Source: Streptomyces sp. NBC_00414
Lineage (GTDB): Bacteria; Actinomycetota; Actinomycetes; Streptomycetales; Streptomycetaceae
Assembly (NCBI RefSeq): GCF_036038375.1
Contig: NZ_CP107935.1
Coordinates: 3,658,001-3,722,000, forward strand
Direction of reading: 5' to 3'
Length of the DNA stretch: 64,000 nucleotides
Part shown: one piece after another, positions 43,335 through 52,247 of the stretch
How the letters are laid out: each line of letters opens with the position of its first letter
Position numbering within the stretch: the stretch's first letter is position 1
The notes under the pieces: generated by a model
What the model saw: the letters and a program-made list of their open reading frames with translations, nothing else
Told to the model about the DNA's origin: nothing
Databases searched by the model: none
Made by a program: the position numbers and the translations under genes

Positions 43335-44737
43335 CGCCAGCGGCCGATCTCGACGTTCTCCAGGACGCCGAGCGCGTCGGGCACCAGGACCGCGGCCGAG
43401 TAGTACGTCGTCACCAGGTACGACATGATCGCCTGCTCGCTGATACCCATGAACCGCACCGACAGGCTCGGCTCGATCTCGTCCGGGATACCGGCCTGCT
43501 GGAGTCCGACGACCCCCTGCTCCGCCTCGCCCGTACGCATGGCGATGATCGACGTCGTCCTGGCCTCGGTGACCGGGATCTTGTTGCACGGGTAGATCGG
43601 CACTCCGCGCCAGGTGGGAATGCGGTTGCCCGCCACGTCCAGGGTCTCCGGGACGAGGCCCCGCTTGTTGAGCTCACGGCCGAAGGCGGCGATCGCCCGG
43701 GGGTGGGCGAGCAGCAGCTTGGTGCCGCGCCGCCTGGTGAGCAGTTCGTCCAGGTCGTCCGGGCTCGGTACGCCGTCGTGCGGCTGGATCCGCTGGTCGT
43801 ACTCGCAGTTGTTGAGCAGCCCGAACTCCCGGTTGTTGATGAGCTCGTGCTCTTGGCGCTCCTTCAGCGCCTCCACCGTGAGCCGCAACTGCTGCTCGGT
43901 CTGGTTCATGGGCTGGTTGTAGAGGTCGGCCACGCGTGTGTGGATGCGCAGCACGGTCTGGGCGACGCTGAGTTCGTACTCCCGCGGCGCGGCGTCGTAG
44001 TCGACGAACGTCCCCGGGATGGCGGGCTCCCCCGTGTGGCCGGCCGCGAGGTCGATCTCCTTCTCGCCGTACTTGTTGGCGCGCTGGTGCGGGATCGCGC
44101 GCAGCTGTGCGAGGTGCTCGCGCAGGGAGTCGGCGCGCTCCGCGATCTGGTCGAAGTGCCTGCGGGACAGTGCGAGGACCGTGCACGCGGTGGTGGCGCG
44201 GGCCGTGTACTCCCAGATGGCGTCCGGGTCGAGGATCGCCTGGTCGCCGAAGTAGGCGCCGTCCGCGAGCGTTCCGAGTTCCGCGTCGTCCCCGTACGGT
44301 CCGGTGCCGATCTTCTCCACCCTGCCGTGGGCCAGCAGGAACACCTCGTCGGCCGGACTGCCGAACGAGGCGAGTACACCACCCGCCTCGAACTCGCGCT
44401 GTTCGCAGCGCGAGGCCAGCTCGGCGAGCACCTCCTGGTCCTCGTAGGTGCGCAGCGCCGGCAGTTCGCCCAGCTCCGCCGGGATGACCTGGACGCGGTC
44501 ACCGGTCTTCACGAACGTGACCCGGCCGTCTCCCACGGAGTAGCTGAGCCTGCGGTTCACCCGATATGTGCCGCCCTGCACGTTCACCCACGGCAGCATG
44601 CGCAGCAGCCATCGAGAGCTGATCTCCTGCATCTGCGGTGCGGACTTGGTGGTGGTGGCCAGGTTCCGCGCCGCGGATGTGCCGAGACTCTTCTGCGGCT
44701 GATCCTGGTCCGCGCGGATCTCTTCGCCTACCGACAT
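43331..44737 (-). CDS. Family 2B encapsulin shell protein with cyclic-nucleotide-binding domain
   Basis: This 468-aa protein combines an HK97-like encapsulin shell fold with an inserted cNMP-binding domain at about residues 95-215 (REFEAGGVLASFGSPADEVF, DGAYFGDQAIL). Family 2B shells form protein nanocompartments, and those in Streptomyces commonly enclose terpene-type enzymes. The C-terminal part holds RFMGISEQAIMSYLVTTYY. Older annotation calls such proteins Crp/Fnr-type regulators, but there is no DNA-binding helix. The ATG at 44737 follows GGGAGGA. The downstream polyprenyl synthase overlaps and is the likely cargo. Confidence 0.9.
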   Translation of the reverse strand: MSVGEEIRADQDQPQKSLGTSAARNLATTTKSAPQMQEISSRWLLRMLPWVNVQGGTYRVNRRLSYSVGDGRVTFVKTGDRVQVIPAELGELPALRTYEDQEVLAELASRCEQREFEAGGVLASFGSPADEVFLLAHGRVEKIGTGPYGDDAELGTLADGAYFGDQAILDPDAIWEYTARATTACTVLALSRRHFDQIAERADSLREHLAQLRAIPHQRANKYGEKEIDLAAGHTGEPAIPGTFVDYDAAPREYELSVAQTVLRIHTRVADLYNQPMNQTEQQLRLTVEALKERQEHELINNREFGLLNNCEYDQRIQPHDGVPSPDDLDELLTRRRGTKLLLAHPRAIAAFGRELNKRGLVPETLDVAGNRIPTWRGVPIYPCNKIPVTEARTTSIIAMRTGEAEQGVVGLQQAGIPDEIEPSLSVRFMGISEQAIMSYLVTTYYSAAVLVPDALGVLENVEIGRWR

Positions 44738-44972
44738 GAAAGTGTCCTCCCGATCGTGCAATGAGCTGCGGCGCCCACACTTCCATCACCGAGCGTGCCG
44801 GTGCTATTACACGAAAGAGGGGGAATGGATCTTCGCGAAGCGGGGCATACTGCGGTCGCCCGTGCGGGCCGGGCGAACCGGTCCGAGACGCTCGTGGGCC
44901 CTTCCGGCCGGGAACTCCAAGATCGGGCGGCCCGTTGAGCAGGCAGAACGCACGACGACGGAGGAGACGGCC

Positions 44973-45206
44973 ATGGCAGGCTTCCTGGACCGCGCCAAGG
45001 AACAAGCACAGCGCGGCCTCACACAGGGCAAGCAGAAGATCGACGAGGTCCAGGCGCAGCGGGCCGGCGGCGATCTGCTGAAGACCCTCGGCGCGGCCTA
45101 CCTCGCGGAGCGGCGCGGCAGCGGCTCCCCGCAGGCCACGCAGCAGGCTCTGCAGGCCGTGGAGAGCCACATCGCGACGCACGGGGACGGCTTCCTGCGC
45201 GCCTGA
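44973..45206 (+). CDS. Small conserved hypothetical protein
   Basis: This 77-aa protein starts MAGFLDRAKEQAQRGLTQGK and appears helical, with a Gly/Gln middle. I do not recognise a function; similar short proteins occur in other Streptomyces. The ATG at 44973 follows GGAGGAG. It lies between the divergent encapsulin gene and an amidase gene. Confidence 0.75.
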   Translation: MAGFLDRAKEQAQRGLTQGKQKIDEVQAQRAGGDLLKTLGAAYLAERRGSGSPQATQQALQAVESHIATHGDGFLRA

Positions 45207-45302
45207 GGTCCAACAGGTGGTCCCTGCAGAGGAGTTCCGGGTACAAGCAGCGGTACGAGGCGGCCGCGGCAGGTGGCCGTCGCGCCCTGTGAGGAGGCGG
45301 CC

Positions 45303-45890
45303 GTGGCCCCACCCATGTCCGCGGGCAGTTTTCTGAGCCGGCTCAAGGCGGAAGGAATCACCGTCGTCGAGGTCGGCGACTGGGAGCATCACAACCGCAA
45401 TCACAAGGGCCCGTGGGGCCCGGTCCACGGCGTGATGATCCACCACACGGTGACGTCGGGCAGCCGGCGTACGGTCGAGCTCTGCCGCGACGGCTACAGC
45501 GGGTTGCCGGGCCCGTTGTGCCACGGCGTCATCACCAAGGACGGCCGCGTCCATCTCGTCGGCTACGGCCGGGCCAATCACGCGGGCCTCGGCGACGACG
45601 ACGTCCTGCGCGCGGTCGTCGCCGAGACGGCCCTGCCGCCGGACAACGAGGCGAACACCGACGGCAACCGCCATTTCTACGGCTTCGAGTGCGAGAACCT
45701 CGGCGACGGCGAGGACCCCTGGCCCGACGCCCAGCTGGACGCCGTCGAGCGGGCAGCGGCGGCGATCTGCCGTCACCACGGCTGGACGGAGCGCTCGGTG
45801 ATAGGCCACCTCGAATGGCAGCCGGGCAAGATCGACCCGCGCGGTTTCACGATGGCCGCCATGCGGGCCCGCATACGCGACCGGCTGTAG
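45303..45890 (+). CDS. N-acetylmuramoyl-L-alanine amidase (Amidase_2 / PGRP-like)
   Basis: This 195-aa protein has the amidase_2 fold that cuts the bond between muramic acid and the stem peptide in peptidoglycan. Zinc ligands are likely the His in MIHHTVTSG and in VIGHLEWQPGKIDP. No signal peptide is visible, so export or its true substrate is unclear; a phage-like or recycling role is possible. The GTG at 45303 follows GAGGAGG. Confidence 0.87.
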   Translation: MAPPMSAGSFLSRLKAEGITVVEVGDWEHHNRNHKGPWGPVHGVMIHHTVTSGSRRTVELCRDGYSGLPGPLCHGVITKDGRVHLVGYGRANHAGLGDDDVLRAVVAETALPPDNEANTDGNRHFYGFECENLGDGEDPWPDAQLDAVERAAAAICRHHGWTERSVIGHLEWQPGKIDPRGFTMAAMRARIRDRL

Positions 45891-45977
45891 GGGCCCGGGA
45901 CCCGGAGCGGCGCCGGGCCCAGGACGGTGTCGGCCCGGCCCCGCGTGTCGCTCGGACGCGTGTCCGACAATGGGGGT

Positions 45978-46910
45978 GTGACCGGCCCCGACACCCCTGA
46001 AGCTGCCGAGCCCGACCTCGACCTCGGCGTCCTGCGGCCGCGGCTGCCGTCGCCGCTGCGGGAGGTCGAGGACGAGCGCTTCGCGCGGCACGGTGTGCGG
46101 CTGCTGCTCAAGCGGGACGATCTGATCCACCCGGAGCTGATCGGCAACAAGTGGCGCAAGCTGGCCCCGAACCTCCGGGCGGCGGCCGGCCGCACGGTGC
46201 TGACCTTCGGCGGCGCGTACTCGAACCATCTGCGGGCCACCGCCGCGGCCGGCCGTCTCCTGGGCCTGTCCACCGTCGGCGTGGTGCGCGGTCAGGAGCT
46301 CGCCGACCGCCCCCTCAACGCGTCCCTCGCCCGGTGCGCGGCCGACGGCATGCGACTCCATTTCGTCGACAGATCGACGTATCGCCGCAAGAGCGAGCCG
46401 GAGACCCTGGCCGCCCTCCTCCGGGCGACCGCCTGCGAGGAGGCGTACGTGGTCCCGGAGGGCGGCAGCAACGCCCTCGCCGTGCGCGGCTGCACGGCCC
46501 TGGGCGAGGAGCTGGGCGGACACGCCGACGTCGTCGCGCTGGCCTGCGGCACCGGCGGCACCCTGGCGGGCCTGGCCGGGGGCCTGCCGCCCGGCCGGCG
46601 CGCGCTGGGCGTACCGGTCCTCAGGGGCGGCTTCCTCGGCGCCGGGATACGCGCTCTCCAGGAGGAGGCGTTCGGCGGCCCGCGCGGCAACTGGTCCCTC
46701 GACGACCGCTTCCACTTCGGCGGTTACGCCCGTACGACTCCCGAACTCGACGCGTTCGCGGACGACTTCGAACAGCGCCACGACCTGCCCGTCGAACGTC
46801 TCTATGTCGCCAAGTCGCTGTACGGACTCGTGGTGCTCGCGGCGGAGGGCGCGTTCCCGCGCGGGACGACGGTCGCGGCCGTGATCACGGGCAGGCCGGA
46901 CGCCTCCTAG
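45978..46910 (+). CDS. PLP-dependent deaminase/desulfhydrase (ACC deaminase / D-cysteine desulfhydrase type)
   Basis: This 310-aa fold type II PLP enzyme has the Lys in IGNKWRKL (about 55), the loop FGGAYSNHLRA, and the phosphate-binding ACGTGGTLAGL. It could act on 1-aminocyclopropane-1-carboxylate, D-cysteine or a related amino acid; sequence alone does not decide. The start is uncertain (GTG 45978, 45960 or 45927). The stop overlaps the convergent antiporter stop by four bases. Confidence 0.85.
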   Translation: MTGPDTPEAAEPDLDLGVLRPRLPSPLREVEDERFARHGVRLLLKRDDLIHPELIGNKWRKLAPNLRAAAGRTVLTFGGAYSNHLRATAAAGRLLGLSTVGVVRGQELADRPLNASLARCAADGMRLHFVDRSTYRRKSEPETLAALLRATACEEAYVVPEGGSNALAVRGCTALGEELGGHADVVALACGTGGTLAGLAGGLPPGRRALGVPVLRGGFLGAGIRALQEEAFGGPRGNWSLDDRFHFGGYARTTPELDAFADDFEQRHDLPVERLYVAKSLYGLVVLAAEGAFPRGTTVAAVITGRPDAS

Positions 46911-48502
46911 GTCGCCTCACGGAACGCCGCCGCCTCCTCCAGGTCCAGTCGGCGCAGCAGGGTCCGCAGCATCTCGTCGTCGATGAAGCGGCCGTCCCGC
47001 AGCTTCACGAACATCTCGCGCTCGGCGCTGATCATCTCCCGGGACAGCCGCCGGTAGGTGTCGTCCACGGTCTCGCCGGTGACGGTGTTGACCTGGCCGA
47101 GGCGTTCCCAGACCGCGTTGCGGCGGCGTTCCAGGACGGTGCGCAGCCGGTCGGCCAGGGGCGGCGGAAGGGAGTTGCGCTCGTCGGCGAGGAGTTCCTC
47201 CAGGCGCGCCTCGGCGGCCCGCGAGGCCTGCGCCTGCGCGTTCGCCTCCGCGAGGGTCTCGGCCTGCTCGTCCCGCCCCGGGAGCTTCAGCATGCGGATG
47301 ATCGGCGGCAGCGACAGTCCCTGCACGACGAGCGTCCCGATCACCGTCGTGAAGGTCAGGAAGAGGATCATGTTGCGGCCGGGGAAGTCCTCGCCGCCGT
47401 CCGCGGTGAGCGGGATCGAGAAGGCGATGGCGAGCGAGACCACGCCTCTCATCCCGGCCCAGCTGATGATGAACGACCCCTTCCAGGTGGGGTTCTCCTC
47501 CCGTTCCCGGATCCGCGCGGACAGCAGGCGCGGCAGGAAGGTCGCGGGGTACACCCAGGCGAAGCGGGTCACGACGACGATCACGAAGAGGGCCACCGCG
47601 TTCCAGGCCGCGCTCGTCCCCTCGTACTCGCCGAGGCCCTTCAGGATCACCGGGAGCTGCAGGCCGATGAGGGCGAAGACCGCCGACTCCAGGATGAACG
47701 CGACCATCTTCCAGACCGCCTCCTCCTGGAGCCGGGTCGCGAAGTCGACCTCCCAGTTGCGGTGGCCCAGGTAGAGCGCGACGACGACCACGGCGAGCAC
47801 TCCGGAGGCATGCACCTGCTCGGCGACGGCGTACGCGAAGAAGGGGGTCAGCAGCGACAGGGAGTTCTGCAGCAGCGCCTCCGTCAGATGGGTGCGCATC
47901 CAGTGGATCGGCACCATCAGGACGAGTCCGACGCCGATGCCGCCGAGGGCCGCGAGCAGGAACTCGCCGATGCCGCCCGCCCAGGTCGCGCCCTCGCCGA
48001 CGGCGGCGGCCAGCGCCACCTTGTAGGCGGTGATCGCGGTCGCGTCGTTCACCAGCGACTCGCCCTGCAGGATCGTGGTGACCCGCGACGGCAGCCCGAC
48101 CCGGCGCGCCACCGCGGTGGCCGCGACCGCGTCCGGCGGCGCCACGACCGCGCCGAGCACCAGCGCCGCGGTGAGCGACAGGTCCGGCACGATCACGTAC
48201 GCGGCCCAGCCGACGGCGAAGGTCGCGAACAGTACGTACCCGACCGACAGCAGCGCCACCGGGCGGACCTGCGCCCGCAGATCGAGGTACGAGCTGTCCG
48301 TGGCGGCCGTGTAGAGCAGCGGAGGCAGCAGCAGCGGCAGGACGATGTGCGGGTCCAGGGTGTACTCGGGGACCCCGGGCACGTACGAGACGATCAGGCC
48401 CGCCGCGACGAGGAGCAGGGGCGCGGGCACCGGAGTACGGCGCGCGGCACCCGCCACGGCGGCGCTGCCCGCGATCAGCAGGAGCAGGGGCATCACATGC
48501 AT
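46907..48502 (-). CDS. Na+/H+ antiporter (CPA1 family)
   Basis: This 531-aa membrane protein has about 12 hydrophobic segments in the first 400 residues and a cytoplasmic coiled C-terminus. Transport residues are seen in VVAPPDAVAA and the CPA1 Asn-Asp pair in GESLVNDATA. It exchanges sodium (or potassium) for protons at the plasma membrane. ATG 48502 (MHVMPLLLL) starts the first helix. A 61-bp gap separates it from the divergent zinc-finger gene. Confidence 0.92.
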   Translation of the reverse strand: MHVMPLLLLIAGSAAVAGAARRTPVPAPLLLVAAGLIVSYVPGVPEYTLDPHIVLPLLLPPLLYTAATDSSYLDLRAQVRPVALLSVGYVLFATFAVGWAAYVIVPDLSLTAALVLGAVVAPPDAVAATAVARRVGLPSRVTTILQGESLVNDATAITAYKVALAAAVGEGATWAGGIGEFLLAALGGIGVGLVLMVPIHWMRTHLTEALLQNSLSLLTPFFAYAVAEQVHASGVLAVVVVALYLGHRNWEVDFATRLQEEAVWKMVAFILESAVFALIGLQLPVILKGLGEYEGTSAAWNAVALFVIVVVTRFAWVYPATFLPRLLSARIREREENPTWKGSFIISWAGMRGVVSLAIAFSIPLTADGGEDFPGRNMILFLTFTTVIGTLVVQGLSLPPIIRMLKLPGRDEQAETLAEANAQAQASRAAEARLEELLADERNSLPPPLADRLRTVLERRRNAVWERLGQVNTVTGETVDDTYRRLSREMISAEREMFVKLRDGRFIDDEMLRTLLRRLDLEEAAAFREAT

Positions 48503-48563
48503 CGGTATCGGCCCGCTTTCGTTTCCGCGCGGATTCCCGCACACCCGACGTAATCTGGCAATC

Positions 48564-48824
48564 ATGAAACAGTGCACGCACGCCGACGCGCTGCCGCATA
48601 CGGAACCCGCGCCGCTGAGCGACACCTGCCTCGAATGCCTGGCGGCGGGCTCGCACCCGGTACAGCTACGACTGTGCCTGGACTGCGGTCATGTGGGCTG
48701 CTGCGACTCTTCGCCGATGCGGCACGCCACCGAGCATTTCAAGGAGACGGGGCATCCGATCATGCGGACCTTCGAGCCCGGTGAGAGCTGGCGCTGGTGC
48801 TTCGTCGACCACGTGCTGGTGTGA
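48564..48824 (+). CDS. UBP-type zinc finger protein
   Basis: This 86-aa protein is a single zf-UBP domain: CTHADALP, then DTCLECLAAG, RLCLDCGHVGCCDSS, HATEHFKETGHPIM. Bacteria lack ubiquitin, so the binding partner is unknown. It often occurs next to Na+/H+ antiporter genes, as here. Confidence 0.9.
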   Translation: MKQCTHADALPHTEPAPLSDTCLECLAAGSHPVQLRLCLDCGHVGCCDSSPMRHATEHFKETGHPIMRTFEPGESWRWCFVDHVLV

Positions 48825-48839
48825 CGTGGGTTCCGGACG

Positions 48840-48864
48840 GTTCGACCCTCTGACGTCTGGGTAC
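48840..48864 (+). promoter_or_regulatory. Possible SigB/SigH-type promoter
   Basis: GTTCG (48840-48844) and GGGTAC (48859-48864) are 14 bases apart, close to the general stress consensus GTTT-N14-16-GGGTAT. It would drive the anti-sigma/sigH operon, which in S. coelicolor has stress-responsive promoters. Confidence 0.4.
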
Positions 48865-49075
48865 GTCAATCCGGCGCGCCCTCTTCCCAATTGGGCCCGC
48901 AGACCCCTAGCCACTGTGCGTATCCATAGGTTTACTATGAGTGACAGCAAGGGGTTGGGGTCCCGGGGACAGGAAACCTGAGAGCGCGATAGCGTCACCG
49001 CTGAACCACGTAGCGCGTTACCCCGGGGGGCGACCCTCGGCCCCCGAAAGAGCTTGTACCACCTTGGAGGTGAGG

Positions 49076-49489
49076 GTGTCCCAGATCGCAGGCGAGCCCG
49101 CGACCCAGGACTTCGTGGAAGTCCGGCTGCCGGCTGCGGGTGCCTACCTGTCGGTGCTGCGTACGGCCACGGCCGGCCTCGCGGCGCGCTTGGACTTCAC
49201 CCTCGACGAGATCGAGGATTTGCGTATCGCCGTGGACGAGGCGTGCGCGATCCTGTTGCAACAGGCGGTGCCGGGCTCCGTGCTCAGCTGTGTCTTCCGC
49301 CTGATCGACGACTCGCTTGAGGTGACAGTCTCGGCCCCGACCACCGACGGCCACGCCCCCGCGCGGGACACCTTTGCCTGGACCGTGCTGTCGGCCCTTG
49401 CAGGCAAGGTCTCCTCCTCGGTGGCCGATGACAAAACCGTTTCGATCAGCCTCTACAAACAGCGCGGCGCGGGACCCGGGCCGGCGTGA
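49076..49489 (+). CDS. Anti-sigma factor for SigH (HATPase type)
   Basis: This 137-aa protein is a GHKL/RsbW-like domain, the counterpart of the S. coelicolor SigH antagonist (UshX/PrsH). The region that should be the N-box reads RIAVDEACAILL: the usual Asn is replaced by a hydrophobic residue, so kinase activity is doubtful. It would hold SigH inactive by binding. The GTG at 49076 follows GGAGGTGAGG. GTGA overlap couples it to sigH. Confidence 0.88.
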   Translation: MSQIAGEPATQDFVEVRLPAAGAYLSVLRTATAGLAARLDFTLDEIEDLRIAVDEACAILLQQAVPGSVLSCVFRLIDDSLEVTVSAPTTDGHAPARDTFAWTVLSALAGKVSSSVADDKTVSISLYKQRGAGPGPA

Positions 49490-50631
49490 GGAACGGGGAC
49501 GGGCCGGTGCGGGACGAAGAGCGCGGCACACGGGAGCTTGCCGCCGAGGGCGAAGGCGGCCCGGGCGGGCCCCGGCGTCTGGCGGAAGGCGTCGACGGCA
49601 TCCCCGAGCAGCAGGCCCGGCCGCACCCGGAGGACGGCAGTTCCCCGGCGGCCGGGGCGGCTCGGGGAGGGCCGATCGACAAGGACGAGCGCGAGGCGCT
49701 TTCCGGCAGTGACGGGCGACAGGATCCAGACGTCGCCGCGCAGTGGGGGTCCCCCCGGACGGAGTCTGGGGGGACGTCCTCGGAAGGGCGGCGGCGGGTG
49801 ACGGGCGGGATCATGAGCGAGCAGCACGAGCACGAGCGAAATGCCGACAACGGCACGTCGGGATCGCAGCACGATCCCCACAACCGTGCCGGCGCGCGGG
49901 CCAAGTTCATCGAGCTGCGCAAGCTGGACAGCACCGGCGCGGAGTACGCGGAGTTGCGCAATCAGCTGGTCCGTATGCATCTGCCGCTCGTGGAGCATCT
50001 CGCGCGGCGTTTCCGCAACCGCGGTGAGCCGCTGGACGACCTCACCCAGGTCGCGACCATCGGCCTGATCAAGTCGGTCGACCGCTTCGACCCGGAGCGC
50101 GGTGTCGAGTTCTCGACGTACGCGACCCCTACGGTCGTCGGTGAGATCAAGCGGCACTTCCGGGACAAGGGCTGGGCCGTGCGCGTACCGCGTCGGCTGC
50201 AGGAGCTGCGGCTCGCGCTGACCACGGCGACCGCGGAGCTCTCGCAGCAGCACGGCCGCTCCCCGACCGTGCACGAGCTGGCCGAGAAGCTGGGCATCTC
50301 GGAGGAGGAGGTCCTGGAGGGCCTGGAGTCGGCCAACGCGTACTCCACGCTGTCCCTGGACGTCCCCGACACGGACGACGAGTCCCCGGCCGTCGCGGAC
50401 ACGCTGGGCTCCGAGGACGAGGCGCTGGAGGGCGTCGAGTACCGGGAGTCCCTCAAGCCGCTCCTGGAGGACCTGCCTCCGCGCGAGAAGCGCATTCTGC
50501 TGCTGCGCTTCTTCGCGAACATGACCCAGTCGCAGATCGCCCAGGAGGTCGGCATCTCCCAGATGCACGTCTCCCGGCTGCTGGCCCGGACACTGGCCCA
50601 GCTCCGCGAGAAGCTGCTGGTCGAGGAGTAG
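49486..50631 (+). CDS. sigH: Stress-response sigma factor SigH (SigB/SigF family)
   Basis: This 381-aa sigma factor directs RNA polymerase to stress and differentiation promoters. Region 2 is seen at FSTYATPTVVGEIKRHF, region 3 in the middle, and region 4 at MTQSQIAQEVGISQMHVSRLL. The first about 110 residues are a disordered Gly/Glu-rich extension. An internal ATG at 49813 (MSEQHEHER, after GGGCGGGA) would give a 272-aa form. The S. coelicolor SigH is known to be made in several N-terminal variants, so this is likely real. It is followed by a hairpin. Confidence 0.92.
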   Translation: MRNGDGPVRDEERGTRELAAEGEGGPGGPRRLAEGVDGIPEQQARPHPEDGSSPAAGAARGGPIDKDEREALSGSDGRQDPDVAAQWGSPRTESGGTSSEGRRRVTGGIMSEQHEHERNADNGTSGSQHDPHNRAGARAKFIELRKLDSTGAEYAELRNQLVRMHLPLVEHLARRFRNRGEPLDDLTQVATIGLIKSVDRFDPERGVEFSTYATPTVVGEIKRHFRDKGWAVRVPRRLQELRLALTTATAELSQQHGRSPTVHELAEKLGISEEEVLEGLESANAYSTLSLDVPDTDDESPAVADTLGSEDEALEGVEYRESLKPLLEDLPPREKRILLLRFFANMTQSQIAQEVGISQMHVSRLLARTLAQLREKLLVEE

Positions 50632-50649
50632 AGGCGGCACGTCACACGG

Positions 50650-50673
50650 CTCGCGCCCCGTGAGGGGCGCGGG
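50650..50673 (+). terminator. Terminator after sigH
   Basis: GCGCCCC-gtga-GGGGCGC hairpin (50653-50670), extended by further pairs at the base, lies 20 bases after the stop. Confidence 0.65.
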
Positions 50674-50687
50674 GAGCCACCGGAGAT

Positions 50688-51131
50688 CTACTCCCGTGCT
50701 CCGCCCGGCCCGGTGATCCCCAGGGCCCGCGTCGTCTCGGGATTCAGGATCAGCACGAGTGTCGCGACCGCCACCACCGCCAGGGCGATCCCCCCGGGGA
50801 TGGCGAGACTGTCGGCCTGGAGCAGGTTGTACGCGACGGGCAGCGCCATGATCTGCGTGATGATCGTGGGCCCCCGGCTCCAGCTGCGCCGCAGCAGCAG
50901 TCCCCGCGCGGCCAGCAGCGGCAGCAGGGCGAGCACGATCAGCGTCACACCCCCGGTGACGGCCTGGCCGCGGTCGTCCGGATGGCCGGTGAGGCCCATC
51001 GCGAGCAGATAGACACCCCCCGCGACGAGGGCGATCCCCTCCAGCGCGGCGAGCGCGGCCGCCACGGTCAGCCGCCCGGGGCGGGGTTCGGCGTCGACGG
51101 TTTCCGGGGTGGGATTCTGCTCAGAGCTCAC
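50688..51131 (-). CDS. Integral membrane protein of unknown function
   Basis: This 147-aa protein has four hydrophobic segments (AALAALEGIALVAGGVYLLA, GGVTLIVLALLPLLAARGLL, a third near QIMALPVAYNLL, and GIALAVVAVATLVLIL). I know no function; it is a conserved type of small actinobacterial membrane protein. The GTG at 51131 begins the protein. Longer frames to 51857 only shadow the kinase gene. Confidence 0.78.
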   Translation of the reverse strand: MSSEQNPTPETVDAEPRPGRLTVAAALAALEGIALVAGGVYLLAMGLTGHPDDRGQAVTGGVTLIVLALLPLLAARGLLLRRSWSRGPTIITQIMALPVAYNLLQADSLAIPGGIALAVVAVATLVLILNPETTRALGITGPGGARE

Positions 51132-51278
51132 CCCTGAAGGGTAGCCCTCACCCCTTGTCCGCCCACGGCCCCGGGGTTCCTCGCGGTTGACCGGCGAGCG
51201 CTCGGCGGGCCCCGCGGCTCTCACCTGATCCTCACCTCGGTATGGGACGAGTACCACGCGGTAGGTACGCTGCATCGC

Positions 51279-52247
51279 ATGCGTGCACTTCTTGTGGTCA
51301 ATCCGGCAGCTACCACCACCAGCGCACGCACGCGTGACGTTCTGATCCACGCGCTGGCGAGCGAGATGAAACTCGAAGCGGTAACCACCGAGTACCGCGG
51401 TCACGCCAGAGACCTCGGCCGACAGGCCGCGGAGAGCAAGGACATAGAACTGGTCGTGGCCCTCGGCGGCGACGGCACGGTCAACGAGGTCGTGAACGGT
51501 CTGCTGCACAACGGCCCCGACCCCGACCGGCTGCCCGGCCTCGCCGTCGTCCCCGGCGGCTCCACCAATGTCTTCGCCCGCGCCCTGGGCCTGCCCAACG
51601 ACGCCGTCGAGGCGACGGGCGCCCTCCTGGACGCCCTGCGCGAGGGCCGGGAGCGCACGGTGGGTCTCGGTCTCGCCGCGGGCACGCCGGGCAGTGAGGA
51701 CGAGGGCGTCCCCTCCCGCTGGTTCACCTTCAACGCGGGGCTCGGCTTCGACGCCGGCGTGGTCGGCCGGGTCGAACAGCATCGCGAGCGCGGGAAACGC
51801 TCCACGCACTCCCTCTATCTGCGTCAGGCGATGCGTCAGTTCTTCGGGGAAACCCATCGCCGCCGCGGCACCATCACGCTGGAGCGGCCGGGTTCCGACC
51901 CGGTGACCGATCTGGTGCTCTCGATAGTCTGCAACACCTCCCCCTGGACGTATCTGGGTAATCGCCCGGTGTACGCGTCACCTAAGGCCTCGTTCGATAC
52001 CGGCCTCGACGTACTCGGTCTCAGCCGTATGTCGACGACCGCGGTTGCCCGGTATGGCACCCAGTTGCTCACTTCGTCCCCCGAGCGCGGACCCCATGGA
52101 AAGCACGCGGTGTCCCTGCACGATCTGACCGACTTCACCTTGCATTCGAAGGTCCCACTCCCCCTGCAGATGGACGGCGACCACCTCGGACTGCGTACGA
52201 GCGTCGCGTTCACAGGCGTTCGCCGTGCACTGCGTGTGATTGTGTGA
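51279..52247 (+). CDS. Diacylglycerol kinase-family lipid kinase
   Basis: This 322-aa protein belongs to the DagK/YegS catalytic family. Motifs are LLVVNPAATT, ALGGDGTVNEVVNGLL and VVPGGSTNVFARALGLP. It would phosphorylate a lipid such as diacylglycerol or sphingosine-like alcohols at the membrane. The ATG at 51279 has no strong ribosome site, so a short or leaderless mRNA is possible. Confidence 0.9.
   Translation: MRALLVVNPAATTTSARTRDVLIHALASEMKLEAVTTEYRGHARDLGRQAAESKDIELVVALGGDGTVNEVVNGLLHNGPDPDRLPGLAVVPGGSTNVFARALGLPNDAVEATGALLDALREGRERTVGLGLAAGTPGSEDEGVPSRWFTFNAGLGFDAGVVGRVEQHRERGKRSTHSLYLRQAMRQFFGETHRRRGTITLERPGSDPVTDLVLSIVCNTSPWTYLGNRPVYASPKASFDTGLDVLGLSRMSTTAVARYGTQLLTSSPERGPHGKHAVSLHDLTDFTLHSKVPLPLQMDGDHLGLRTSVAFTGVRRALRVIV

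Noticed and set aside
43331..44737. Crp/Fnr-type transcription factor
   Set aside because: The cNMP domain sits inside a 468-aa shell-like protein, no helix-turn-helix is seen, and the coupled polyprenyl synthase fits a family 2B encapsulin.
44499..46781. 760-codon open frame on the minus strand
   Set aside because: It is antisense to the small protein, amidase and PLP-enzyme genes, which all have clear motifs and ribosome sites.
46151..48553. 800-codon open frame on the plus strand
   Set aside because: It starts within the PLP-enzyme gene in another frame and continues opposite the antiporter; low-complexity Arg/Gly/Asp content shows it is a shadow.
48835..48862. tRNA-like T-arm (ggttcgaccc)
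   Set aside because: No matching acceptor stem, anticodon arm or D-arm could be found around it. It fits better as part of a stress promoter.
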